Source of the DNA: Lymantria dispar
Taxonomy: Eukaryota; Arthropoda; Insecta; Lepidoptera; Erebidae
Length of the DNA: 64,000 nucleotides
Direction: 5' to 3'
NCBI GenBank assembly: GCA_032191425.1
Contig: CM063462.1
Location: forward strand, 75,186 to 139,185
The position numbers and the translations under genes were made by a program. Each line of letters opens with the position of its first letter. Position 1 is the first letter of the stretch. The notes beneath the pieces are model-generated. The model was given only the letters and a program-made list of their open reading frames with translations, was not told the DNA's origin and did no database searches. Shown here one piece after another: positions 51,685 through 63,390 of the stretch.

Positions 51685-54588
51685 CCCTGCTCCACTTGGA
51701 TGTCTCACTGTCATGACACATTACACCATTACAACATAATACACACCACACAACCTTATACACAACACAATCACAACAACTTACGCCAACACAAATCGTC
51801 ATAAAAAACTAACACAATTGTTACACAACTTACGTTCTTATGTTAACAATACATTATCACACGACACCTTAGTCACCCCAATACTATATCTATGATATAA
51901 AACATTATCTACATACAACCACATTGCTCACACAATATCAACTAACACTACCCAATAAAACGTATTACAGACATGCGCGATAACACACGTATAGTACAAA
52001 CACGAGACATGTGTGCCGGTGCATTGAATGCACTTTAAGCACTTGTAACTGCGTGCACGTACTGCATACAATACAATTAATCTGTCACACTACACGCACT
52101 ATACACATGATATTAACACGATAGTACTTTGTTATATTGTTTGCATAACAAGCTATAAGTAAAATAAAAAACTGTAATTAACAACCGCATAATCATCAGT
52201 GAACAACTTCCTACAAACAACCTTACACAAACGTTATACACATAAACCTAGCACACAATGATACATCACCACCCACACGATGTCGTCACATATTATGCAG
52301 TCACACACAATGTCGCCACACACAATACATAAACACAATAACGGTTTGCTATGTTGTTGCATAACAAACCGTATAATAAAATAAAAAACTATAACAATTA
52401 TGTAATCACCAACAACGTCATCACACGCACCCACGTAAATACCACTCAACTAACCATGCACACAACTAATAAACATACGTCAATTACACTACTACTCAAC
52501 CATTAAATCTTTACACCCATCTTTACAAGAATTTATAAGCACTAAATCACATAACATTATTCACACAAAGATACAACATACCACACGTTATGTCGTCATA
52601 TATTGTGCCGTCGAGCACTATGTCGCTACACACTATACATAAAACACAATAACAGTTTGCTATGTTGTTGCATAACGAACCGTATAATAAAATAAAAAAC
52701 TATAACAATTAAGTAATCACCAACAACGCCATCACACGCACCATATAAACATCATTCAACTAACCATGCACACAACTATAAACACACGTCAATCACGCCA
52801 TTACTCAACCAATTAAATCCTCACACTCATCTCTATAATAGTTTATAAACATGAAATCACATAACATTATTCATACAAATATACATCACATCATATACTA
52901 TGTCGTCATATATTATGCCGTCGCATAATATGTTACTACACAATATACATAAAACACAATAACAATTTGCTATGATTGCTACATAAGAAATTGTATAAGA
53001 AAATAAAAAACTATAACAAATACGTAATCACTAAAACAACGCCACCACACGGAGCCACATAAACATCGTTCCACTAACCATGTACATAAGTAATAAAATA
53101 CACGTCAATTACGCTATAACTTAACCAATTAAATCTCTACGCCCACCACCATTAGAGTATTTATATAACATCAAATCACAAAACATTAAATATAATGATT
53201 CACTATACAATAAAATAAACGTTGCAAAATATTATAGAGTCTAATTGAGATTGCATCAGTGATCAAATTGGAATCACCTCTTCTGACTGGTGGTTGCAAC
53301 ATTAAATCTCACAATATGCACAAACAACTCGCGGACACATAATGTACATATTACACTACGTTACATAAATCGTTTAGCAACGCATCATGTAAAAGAAAAA
53401 ATTTCTTAAATACAAACCATATAATTATACATCAATATACTAGAATATACACTAAGTATAACCTACACGAATAGGATATACACTCAAGCAGGGTTAATCC
53501 TATAACTGTTAACCACAACACAACACAAACAAAACATATAAACAAACACATAATTATACATAACTAATAAAATACACGTCAATTACGCTATTACTTAATC
53601 AATTAAATCTCTACACCCACCACCATTAGAGTACTTATATAACACCTAATCACAAAACATTGAACATAATGACTTATTATACAATGAAATAAGTGTTGCA
53701 AACTATATAGTCTAATTGGGATTGCATCAGAGTGATCAAATTGGAATCACCTTGACTGACTGGTGGTTGCAACATTCAACCTCACAATATATATAAACAA
53801 ATTGCGGACATAAATGTACATGTTACATTACGGTACATAAATTGCTTAGCAGCACACATCATGTAATAGAAAAATATCTTTAGATACATATCATGTAATT
53901 ACACCTCAATATACTAAAATATACACTAAGTACAACCTACACGAATAGGATATACACAAGCAGGGATAGTTATATAACTGTTAACCACAACACAACACAA
54001 ACAACACATATAAACAAACACATAATTATAAATATGGTTACGATATATAACAATTCACCTCATATCACATTAGCAGATAGACATCAACAGCAGAGTAAAA
54101 TGACGGGAAATAGTAACAACACAAAACCTAGGCACATTGCAGAAGTACAATGTCATTAAAAACTGCGAATTATTGAACAATTTTAAATGATGCCTAACGC
54201 AACCCTGTATAGAATGTATGGGCGATCCACAATATAAGTGTATATCTAATGTATATCTAATCTCTTAAGACAATTGTAAAACCGAAAAACTTGTACTCCT
54301 TTACAGTGAATATGACAATTATGTAAAATATATATAATAGTAAAATATAAATATAGAGATATAATACATTGTAACTAAATTATAAATAATTAATAATAAG
54401 ACCTCATAAAATTGTATAGAATTAAGATAACCTTAATCACTACATAGTGTAAAGTTAGAGTAGAAAAATAAGTAAAAATGTCAACGTATTTTTTAGAATA
54501 AAAAACTCCCTGCGCTTTATTATCCTTATATGAAATCCCTGATTACGTTAGGGGCTTTTCGCGGGCCGGGACTGGCTCCCGGACACAA

Positions 54589-54589
<1 letters not shown>
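51685..54589 (+). other. E8 long non-coding 3' region
   Basis: Same layout as E7: palindrome TGCATTGAATGCA (52020-52032), repeated hairpins (e.g. 52342-52371, where a G restores a pair that is mismatched in E7), ~310-bp tandem units, GTTGCAA-bracketed units, and a complete terminal double hairpin: CCCT (54537-54540)/AGGG (54550-54553) and CCGGGA (54566-54571)/TCCCGG (54577-54582). Confidence 0.75.
54566..54582 (+). promoter_or_regulatory. 3'-terminal hairpin 2 (E8)
   Basis: CCGGGA-CTGGC-TCCCGG. E2/E3 have CCGGGT-CTGGC-ACCCGG: the closing pair changes from U-A to A-U, a compensatory change. Confidence 0.7.

Positions 54590-54620
<31 letters not shown>
54590..54620 (+). other. Poly(A) tail of E8
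   Basis: A 31-nt A run followed by AACCTAACC. Confidence 0.95.
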
Positions 54621-54625
<5 letters not shown>

Positions 54626-54666
54626 AACCTAACCTAACCTAACCTAACCTAACCTACCCTAACCTA
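54621..54666. repeat. Innermost telomeric repeat spacer 8
   Basis: About nine AACCT units including one variant (CCTACCCT at about 54654), ending where the repeat loses one A per unit. Confidence 0.93.
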
Positions 54667-57649
54667 ACCTACCTACCTACCTACCTACCTACCTACCTAC
54701 CTACCTACCTACCTACCTACCTACCTACCTACCTACCTACCTACCTACCTACCTACCTACCTACCTACCTACCTACCTACCTACCTACCTACCTACCTAC
54801 CTACCTACCTACCTACCTACCTACCTACCTACCTACCTACCTACCTACCTACCTACCTACCTACCTACCTACCTACCTACCTACCTACCTACCTACCTAC
54901 CTACCTACCTACCTACCTACCTACCTACCTACCTACCTACCTACCTACCTACCTACCTACCTACCTACCTACCTACCTACCTACCTACCTACCTACCTAC
55001 CTACCTACCTACCTACCTACCTACCTACCTACCTACCTACCTACCTACCTACCTACCTACCTACCTACCTACCTACCTACCTACCTACCTACCTACCTAC
55101 CTACCTACCTACCTACCTACCTACCTACCTACCTACCTACCTACCTACCTACCTACCTACCTACCTACCTACCTACCTACCTACCTACCTACCTACCTAC
55201 CTACCTACCTACCTACCTACCTACCTACCTACCTACCTACCTACCTACCTACCTACCTACCTACCTACCTACCTACCTACCTACCTACCTACCTACCTAC
55301 CTACCTACCTACCTACCTACCTACCTACCTACCTACCTACCTACCTACCTACCTACCTACCTACCTACCTACCTACCTACCTACCTACCTACCTACCTAC
55401 CTACCTACCTACCTACCTACCTACCTACCTACCTACCTACCTACCTACCTACCTACCTACCTACCTACCTACCTACCTACCTACCTACCTACCTACCTAC
55501 CTACCTACCTACCTACCTACCTACCTACCTACCTACCTACCTACCTACCTACCTACCTACCTACCTACCTACCTACCTACCTACCTACCTACCTACCTAC
55601 CTACCTACCTACCTACCTACCTACCTACCTACCTACCTACCTACCTACCTACCTACCTACCTACCTACCTACCTACCTACCTACCTACCTACCTACCTAC
55701 CTACCTACCTACCTACCTACCTACCTACCTACCTACCTACCTACCTACCTACCTACCTACCTACCTACCTACCTACCTACCTACCTACCTACCTACCTAC
55801 CTACCTACCTACCTACCTACCTACCTACCTACCTACCTACCTACCTACCTACCTACCTACCTACCTACCTACCTACCTACCTACCTACCTACCTACCTAC
55901 CTACCTACCTACCTACCTACCTACCTACCTACCTACCTACCTACCTACCTACCTACCTACCTACCTACCTACCTACCTACCTACCTACCTACCTACCTAC
56001 CTACCTACCTACCTACCTACCTACCTACCTACCTACCTACCTACCTACCTACCTACCTACCTACCTACCTACCTACCTACCTACCTACCTACCTACCTAC
56101 CTACCTACCTACCTACCTACCTACCTACCTACCTACCTACCTACCTACCTACCTACCTACCTACCTACCTACCTACCTACCTACCTACCTACCTACCTAC
56201 CTACCTACCTACCTACCTACCTACCTACCTACCTACCTACCTACCTACCTACCTACCTACCTACCTACCTACCTACCTACCTACCTACCTACCTACCTAC
56301 CTACCTACCTACCTACCTACCTACCTACCTACCTACCTACCTACCTACCTACCTACCTACCTACCTACCTACCTACCTACCTACCTACCTACCTACCTAC
56401 CTACCTACCTACCTACCTACCTACCTACCTACCTACCTACCTACCTACCTACCTACCTACCTACCTACCTACCTACCTACCTACCTACCTACCTACCTAC
56501 CTACCTACCTACCTACCTACCTACCTACCTACCTACCTACCTACCTACCTACCTACCTACCTACCTACCTACCTACCTACCTACCTACCTACCTACCTAC
56601 CTACCTACCTACCTACCTACCTACCTACCTACCTACCTACCTACCTACCTACCTACCTACCTACCTACCTACCTACCTACCTACCTACCTACCTACCTAC
56701 CTACCTACCTACCTACCTACCTACCTACCTACCTACCTACCTACCTACCTACCTACCTACCTACCTACCTACCTACCTACCTACCTACCTACCTACCTAC
56801 CTACCTACCTACCTACCTACCTACCTACCTACCTACCTACCTACCTACCTACCTACCTACCTACCTACCTACCTACCTACCTACCTACCTACCTACCTAC
56901 CTACCTACCTACCTACCTACCTACCTACCTACCTACCTACCTACCTACCTACCTACCTACCTACCTACCTACCTACCTACCTACCTACCTACCTACCTAC
57001 CTACCTACCTACCTACCTACCTACCTACCTACCTACCTACCTACCTACCTACCTACCTACCTACCTACCTACCTACCTACCTACCTACCTACCTACCTAC
57101 CTACCTACCTACCTACCTACCTACCTACCTACCTACCTACCTACCTACCTACCTACCTACCTACCTACCTACCTACCTACCTACCTACCTACCTACCTAC
57201 CTACCTACCTACCTACCTACCTACCTACCTACCTACCTACCTACCTACCTACCTACCTACCTACCTACCTACCTACCTACCTACCTACCTACCTACCTAC
57301 CTACCTACCTACCTACCTACCTACCTACCTACCTACCTACCTACCTACCTACCTACCTACCTACCTACCTACCTACCTACCTACCTACCTACCTACCTAC
57401 CTACCTACCTACCTACCTACCTACCTACCTACCTACCTACCTACCTACCTACCTACCTACCTACCTACCTACCTACCTACCTACCTACCTACCTACCTAC
57501 CTACCTACCTACCTACCTACCTACCTACCTACCTACCTACCTACCTACCTACCTACCTACCTACCTACCTACCTACCTACCTACCTACCTACCTACCTAC
57601 CTACCTACCTACCTACCTACCTACCTACCTACCTACCTACCTACCTACC
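54667..57649. repeat. (ACCT)n tetranucleotide array, 3 kb
   Basis: About 745 perfect ACCT units continuing directly from AACCT telomeric repeats. The unit is the telomeric pentamer minus one A. No element is inserted in it. It is the boundary between the telomeric domain and subtelomeric DNA. Confidence 0.97.
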
Positions 57650-58464
57650 ACCGCTTGACGTTAAAGTTTAACTATTGTAATTAGTTACGCTTTGATAAAT
57701 CTTAATATTGCGATTTATACAATATTACCAACGCCATCTAGTTCCAATACTGTATAATTCGGTATTAGTGTGAGTCTTTCTATATGAGTTAATTTGCTAT
57801 TTTTATTTCCTTTATACATTTGTTTTGAAATCATAGTGTTTTAAATGTTTGCATTTATTGTTGTTGCAAATGAACTTTAAGAATTTTTTTTTGAAATTCA
57901 TTCTCTAATTGGGAAATATATAGCCGAAATCATTCATCCTAGAAAAGTGAAATTTTGTATAAAGTTGTCTTTGTTGCGAAAAGTGCTCACTAAAAAAGAG
58001 TTCTTTGCAATTTTACCCCTAAGGGGAATAAAAGCGTACAACCGAATACACTGAGCCCAGGAACGATCATTTTAGTACACAGTTGGCTTTCTTGGGTTAC
58101 CCTAAGATTTTTTTCTTAGTGCTCGCTTACCAAGCACCATGAAAGAATTTCTGGCAAGCCCATCCCTAAGGGGATCAAAGGTGTGTAACCTAAAATAATG
58201 GCCCTAGAAACGTAAAAGTTTTGTTTTGGGATAAGTGAGCACTATCAAAGAATTTTTGGAAATTCAACTTCTAAGAGGGTGAAAAGTGAGCCAAGGATAC
58301 CGAGCTTAGAAATGTGAAATTTTGTATGCTAATCTGTTTTTTGGGGTAAGCGCCCACTAAGAAATATTTTTAGGCAGCCCAAAAAGGGTGAAACGCATAT
58401 ATTCGAAGACACCCAGTCTATACAGGGTGACTGGTAAAAGATTGTACATATTGAAGGACGGTAT
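57650..58464. other. Subtelomeric AT-rich decayed repeat sequence
   Basis: No gene seen. From about 57900 to 58400 there are several diverged copies of a phrase with CCCTAAGGGG..AAA..CCGA..CCTAGGAACG..GTGAGCACT, the same family as at 61850-63150 but in the other orientation. 57945-58135 is approximately the reverse complement of 61850-62034. Confidence 0.5.
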
Positions 58465-58971
58465 TCAGTACTCGATTCTGATACCGAATATATATAAAAA
58501 ATTGGTACTTAAATTTTGAACTAAATTTGTTATCGCTGCGCGAGCTGTGTAGGCCCTTTCTTGGGCGGTTGTTATAGCATCATCCCTTTCTTCAAGAAGG
58601 TGACGAGGACGTCGGACCGCGGATATTTTTGTGGGGACGTAGTTGGCCGCCCCAACCACTAGTGGATTGGGGTGAGTCGTGGCAGAGTCAAAATAGCGCT
58701 GGGCGCAACGCTTCATGTACTGCCTGATGGTCGGCAATTCTAGGTCGATGTGTAGATCGACACGAACGAACCACGTTGCTCCCGTTGCCCGTCGCATAAA
58801 TCTGTTTTGTAGTGTTTGTAATCTGTGGATCCTGTGTGGCCTGACGTGCGCGAATACTACACTAGCATACGTCATAATAGGCCGTATGCAGGCAGTGTAT
58901 AATCGAACTTTAACCGTGGGCGCGAGTCGAACCGAAATCATAACGCATAGATAGATTGAATTGCAATTCAT
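58465..58971 (-). pseudogene. Jockey-type LINE reverse transcriptase C-terminal fragment
   Basis: The minus-strand frame contains KVRLYTACIRPIMTYASVVFAH, LQTLQNRFMRRATGATWFV, DLHIDLELPTIRQYM and HPNPLV, characteristic of the thumb and C-terminal part of jockey-clade LINE RTs. The region with convincing similarity is about 58530-58930. Endonuclease and RT catalytic blocks are absent; the start is 5'-truncated and the first and last residues of the frame are probably not element-derived. A dead fragment of a dispersed LINE, unrelated to the telomeric elements. Confidence 0.8.
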
Positions 58972-59518
<547 letters not shown>

Positions 59519-59584
59519 TAGCTTTTGCCCGCGGCTTCGCCCGCGTAAAAGTTGGCTTGCATATTTCTTTTAATTGTGTTATTG

Positions 59585-59822
59585 TGGTGACGGAGTAAGA
59601 ATACAATTCACCACTCCCTATCTTGCCCGTGGATGTCGTATAAGACGACTCTGGGATATATACACATAACACTTGCAAGAGAAGGAAAACTCGAAAAATG
59701 AAACCCTATACCAACATAGCTGACCAGCATGGTATAGTAGGTCAAATTCCCTCCCATTATGGAGGACGCCCGCGCCCAAGAGTGGGAAGTATGTGGGCTG
59801 CGATGATGACGATGATGATATT
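59585..59822 (+). repeat. ~235-bp interspersed repeat, copy 1
   Basis: Runs from GTGGTGACGGAGTAAGAATAC to GATGATGACGATGATG and is the approximate reverse complement of 60715-60958. It includes the lepidopteran phrase ACCAGCATGGTATA and the complement of CCTCCATAATGGGAGG-like sequence. Confidence 0.65.
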
Positions 59823-60099
59823 TCTTAATTTAAGGAATACTCTATCTATATGTCAATTTTCATCCACATCTGGTTAACAGTTTACGCGTGATGGAGTAAC
59901 AAAGGTCCAAATAACTTCACTAATTTTTATATTTGAATATTACTTCCACCCTTGTAGTTCAAATTCACGTGCAGAAATGATGATAAATATGGCCATCCTT
60001 AGTCGCTGATAATATATTATCCATGATAGGTTTCCATTGGTGAAAAAAAATAATATTGATCAAACTCCCGTAGTTTCACCCACGTAGACCCCATGCGAA

Positions 60100-60490
60100 T
60101 GCCGAGATGAAAATTGCCTATGTTACTCGCTGATATTATAAGTTTACATGGGTGAAAAAACATTATACTAACAAATCCCATAAAAATATCCGAGATAAAA
60201 ATTGTCTATGTTACTCGCTGATATTATAAGTTTACATGGATGAAAAAACATTATACTAACAAATCCCATAAAAATATCCGAGATTAAAATTGCCTATGTT
60301 ACTCGCTGATATTATAAGTTTACATGGGTGAAAAAAAATTATACTAACAAATCCCATAAAAATATCCGAGATTAAAATTGCCTATGTTACTCGCTGATAT
60401 TATAAGTTTACATGGGTGAAAAAAATTATACTAACAAATCCCATAAAAATATCCGAGATAAAAATTGTCTATGTTACTCGCTGATAACGT
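60100..60490 (+). repeat. 88-bp minisatellite
   Basis: About 4.5 units with TGTTACTCGCTGAT anchors at 60121, 60209, 60297, 60385 and 60472 (spacing 88, 88, 88, 87). Units differ by a few bases. Confidence 0.9.
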
Positions 60491-60714
60491 AGCTTCCTAT
60501 TGTTGAAAGAATTTTAAAAATTGGTCAACATCCACCGGTTTCACTCGCAGAGTTCTCGCCGGGCAAATACCAGGATGAAAATAGCCTTTATTTGTTATTC
60601 GCTGATAATGTAGATTTTCATGCGTAAATTAATTTTATATTCATTAAATGTCCGTGATTTCACCAGCATTGTGCCCGGGCACGTAGGAATATTGGGATAA
60701 AAAATAGCCTAAAT

Positions 60715-60958
60715 ATGTTCATCATCATTTCGGCTTATATACGTCCCACTGCTGGGCTCGAGCCTCCTCCATAGTAGGAGGGAAATTAACCTTAATATAC
60801 CATGCTGGTCAGACAAGTTGGTATAGGGTTTTGTTTCGAGTTTTCCATCTCTTGCATAGATGTCATATGCGTAATATATCCCTGAGTCGTCTCTTACGAC
60901 ACCCACGGGTAAGAGAGGGGGTGGTGAATTGTATTCTTACTCCGTCACCACACGGAAT
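60715..60958 (-). repeat. ~235-bp interspersed repeat, copy 2 (inverted)
   Basis: Contains ACGTCCCACTGCTGGGC, a phrase frequent in lepidopteran dispersed repeats, and ends TTCTTACTCCGTCACCAC, the complement of the start of copy 1. Confidence 0.65.
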
Positions 60959-61194
60959 AAAACCTAAATATGTTACTCGCTTAAAATTAGCTTTCCGTTA
61001 GTGAAATAATTTTAAAATCGATCAAATTCTCACAGTTGCTCCAGCCACACCGGGATAAAATATAGCCTTGGATAAAATATAGCCTAAATTATTCCTTATG
61101 TAAGGCTTGGTAGACCTGGTAGTAAAGTATTATCAGTATCGGTCCAGCCGTTTTGAAGATTACCCGTATCGAATAGACAGACAAAAAAATTGAG

Positions 61195-61492
61195 CCGTTG
61201 TTAGGGTTTCGTACACAAAGGGTAAAAACGGGACCCTATTACTAAAACTTCGCTGTCTGTCCGTCCGTCTGTCTGTCACCAAGTTGTATCTGAAGGACCG
61301 CGATAGCTAGACAGTTGAATTTTTTACAAATTATGCATTTCTGTTGCCGCTATAACAATAAATATTAAAAACAAAATAAAATAAATATTTAAGGGGGCTC
61401 CTATACAACAAACGCAATTTTCCCCTTTTTTATAGATAATGGTACGGAACCCTTCGTGCGTGACCCCGACTCGCACTTGGCCGGTTTTTTAG
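61195..61492. mobile_element. Lepidopteran interspersed repeat with GGTTYCGTAC ends
   Basis: Begins GGGTTTCGTAC with CTGTCCGTCCGTCTGTCTGTC downstream, and ends GGTACGGAACCC..CGCACTTGGCCGGTTTTT. GGGTTTCGTAC and GTACGGAACCC are near inverted repeats. This is a very common non-coding repeat of moths and butterflies; its exact class is not known to me. Confidence 0.65.
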
Positions 61493-62034
61493 ACATAGGT
61501 ATCGTACAAATAATTGTGTTAGCATAAATAAAACCTATTATTTTTACAACAAATAGACGCTTCAAATTTGTTTATTTCTAGAGATAGAAAATTAGATTAA
61601 TATCTTGATTTTAATTTACTGTCTGGTAGCGGCTAGGAATATTATAACACTTTCATTGTTTGTGGGTGTCGCAAAATACTACTAAGACAAAGATTTACAT
61701 TGACCATTGATACTGGACCAATTGGTAATGCCATCTAGCCAGCTATGTCGTCTGGCAGGCAGCTGGTCATAAAATGTTGTTAAAAGAACCTTTGCAATAT
61801 AGCTATGATGGCAGAGGACCGCCTACATATTGCGTCGATCCAAAGTAATCTTGATAAGCGAGCATTAAGAAAAAATAATGGGGTAACCCAAGAAAGCCGA
61901 CCGTGTACTAAAATGATCGTTCCTAGGCTCAGTGATATCGGTTATACGCTTTTCACCTCCATAGAGGTAAAATTGCAAAAACTCTTTTTAGTGAGCACTT
62001 GCCCCAAAAAAGACAACTTTGTACAAAATTTCAC
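61493..62034. other. Subtelomeric repeat-derived sequence
   Basis: No gene seen. 61850-62034 is the inverted counterpart of 57945-58135. The 98-codon frame there is repeat sequence, not a gene. Confidence 0.5.
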
Positions 62035-62042
62035 GTTTCTAG

Positions 62043-62402
62043 TAGGGATGTCACTTGGAGGGAAAATAATCGATTTTTTGTTCTTCAAAATAAATCGATA
62101 ATAATCGATTAATTAAAAATAAATAATCGATTATAAAATAATCGATTTTTCCCAACAGGATTATGATGACTTTTTTTAGGAAATGTGAGCTTCATCTTCT
62201 AATATAGTATGAAATATTGCACGCAGTATTGTGATGACCTTCTTTTTTAGGATATCTGGCTGTGAAATAATCGATTAATTTTATTATAAAAATAATCGAT
62301 TTTCTATTATTTTGATAATCGATTGTAAAATCGATTATTACAAAAAAAAAAATCGATTAATAATCGATTATTATAAAAATCGATTATTTTTTCACATCCC
62401 TA
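62043..62402. mobile_element. hAT-type MITE (360 bp) rich in AATCGATT
   Basis: Terminal inverted repeats TAGGGATGTCA and TTCACATCCCTA, flanked on both sides by the exact 8-bp duplication GTTTCTAG (62035-62042 and 62403-62410), the target-site size of hAT transposons. No transposase. Both subterminal regions are packed with AATCGATTA palindromes. Inserted into an older dispersed repeat. Confidence 0.85.
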
Positions 62403-62602
62403 GTTTCTAGGCCTAATGATTTCGGATATACATTTTTCACCCCCTTAGAGATTGAATTTTAAAAACTAATTTCTTAGAGCTCATTTACAACAAAAGAAAG
62501 AGAATCGCACAATACACAGAAATACATAGATTCATGTTCCTAGCCCCAATAGTTTCGGCTATACGATTTTCACCCCCTTAAGGGGTGATTTTCCAAAACT
62601 CC

Positions 62603-63146
62603 TTTGCTAGAGCTTGTGTATCCCAAAAAATACAACGGTGTAAAAAAAAATTAGGTTTCTAGGCCCAGTGGTTTCGGCTTTATGCTTTTTTGTGTTTTAG
62701 GGGTTAAATTTCATCTCCATATAAATGAAATTTCCAAAACGCTGGAATAAATATTTATTTATATATTATCAAGTGCCTTAATAGAAAGATTCATGGTTCT
62801 ATAATCGAAAATGATAAATTTGCATACTAAATGTCATGCCCTATTTCAACCCCTTATACCCATTTTTTCGCGATTTCTTTGCTAGAGCTCGTGTACCCTA
62901 AGAAATTCTACGGTGTAAAAAAAAATACGTTTCTAGGCCCAGTGGTTTCGGCTTTATGCTTTATTGTCTTTTAGGGGTTGACTTTCATCCCCATATAAAT
63001 GAAATTTCCAAAATGCTAGACTAAATATTTATTTATATATCATCAAGTGCCTTAATACAAAGATTCATGATTCTATCATCGAAAATGACGAATTTCCATA
63101 CAAAATGTCATCCCCTATTTCAACCCCTTATACCCATTTTTTCGCA
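62603..63146 (+). repeat. Tandem duplication, ~275-bp unit
   Basis: Two copies starting TTTGCTAGAGC at 62603 and 62878, each with TTTCTAGGCCCAGTGGTTTC and ending TTATACCCATTTTTTCGC. About 10% diverged by eye. Confidence 0.85.
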
Positions 63147-63287
63147 ATAAAAAGTAGCCTATGTCCTTTCTCAAGCTTTATTCCATCTGTACCAAATTTC
63201 ATCAAAATCGGTTCAGTGGTTTAGACGTGAAAGCGTAACAGACAGACAGAGTTACTTTCGCATTTATAATATTAGTAAGGATAATGC
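63147..63287 (+). mobile_element. 3' end of a lepidopteran LINE/SINE-type repeat
   Basis: Contains ATCAAAATCGGTTCAGTGGTT, then AGCGTAACAGACAGACAGA and TTTCGCATTTATAATATTAG, a 3'-terminal phrase typical of lepidopteran RTE-like repeats. Probably the right end of the composite repeat block that starts at 59517. Confidence 0.6.
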
Positions 63288-63390
63288 TGCTCAGTAATAC
63301 GGATTCAATGTGATCACCTGGACTGCCAATCGCGATCTTGCATATTCAAGTCGAATTAATCTAAGGGAGCGTGTCGGAACTGTCATTACC

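Larger units (their letters stand above)
50153..54620 (+). mobile_element. E8: 5'-truncated Gag-only element, second subfamily
   Basis: Matches E7 from five bases before codon 31 of ORF1, so the whole 5' UTR and the first 30 codons are missing. The rest (ORF1, 2.9 kb 3' region, complete terminal double hairpin, poly(A) 54590-54620) is nearly identical to E7 at an offset of about 4,641 bp. The left junction falls after AACC with CC microhomology. Confidence 0.9.
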
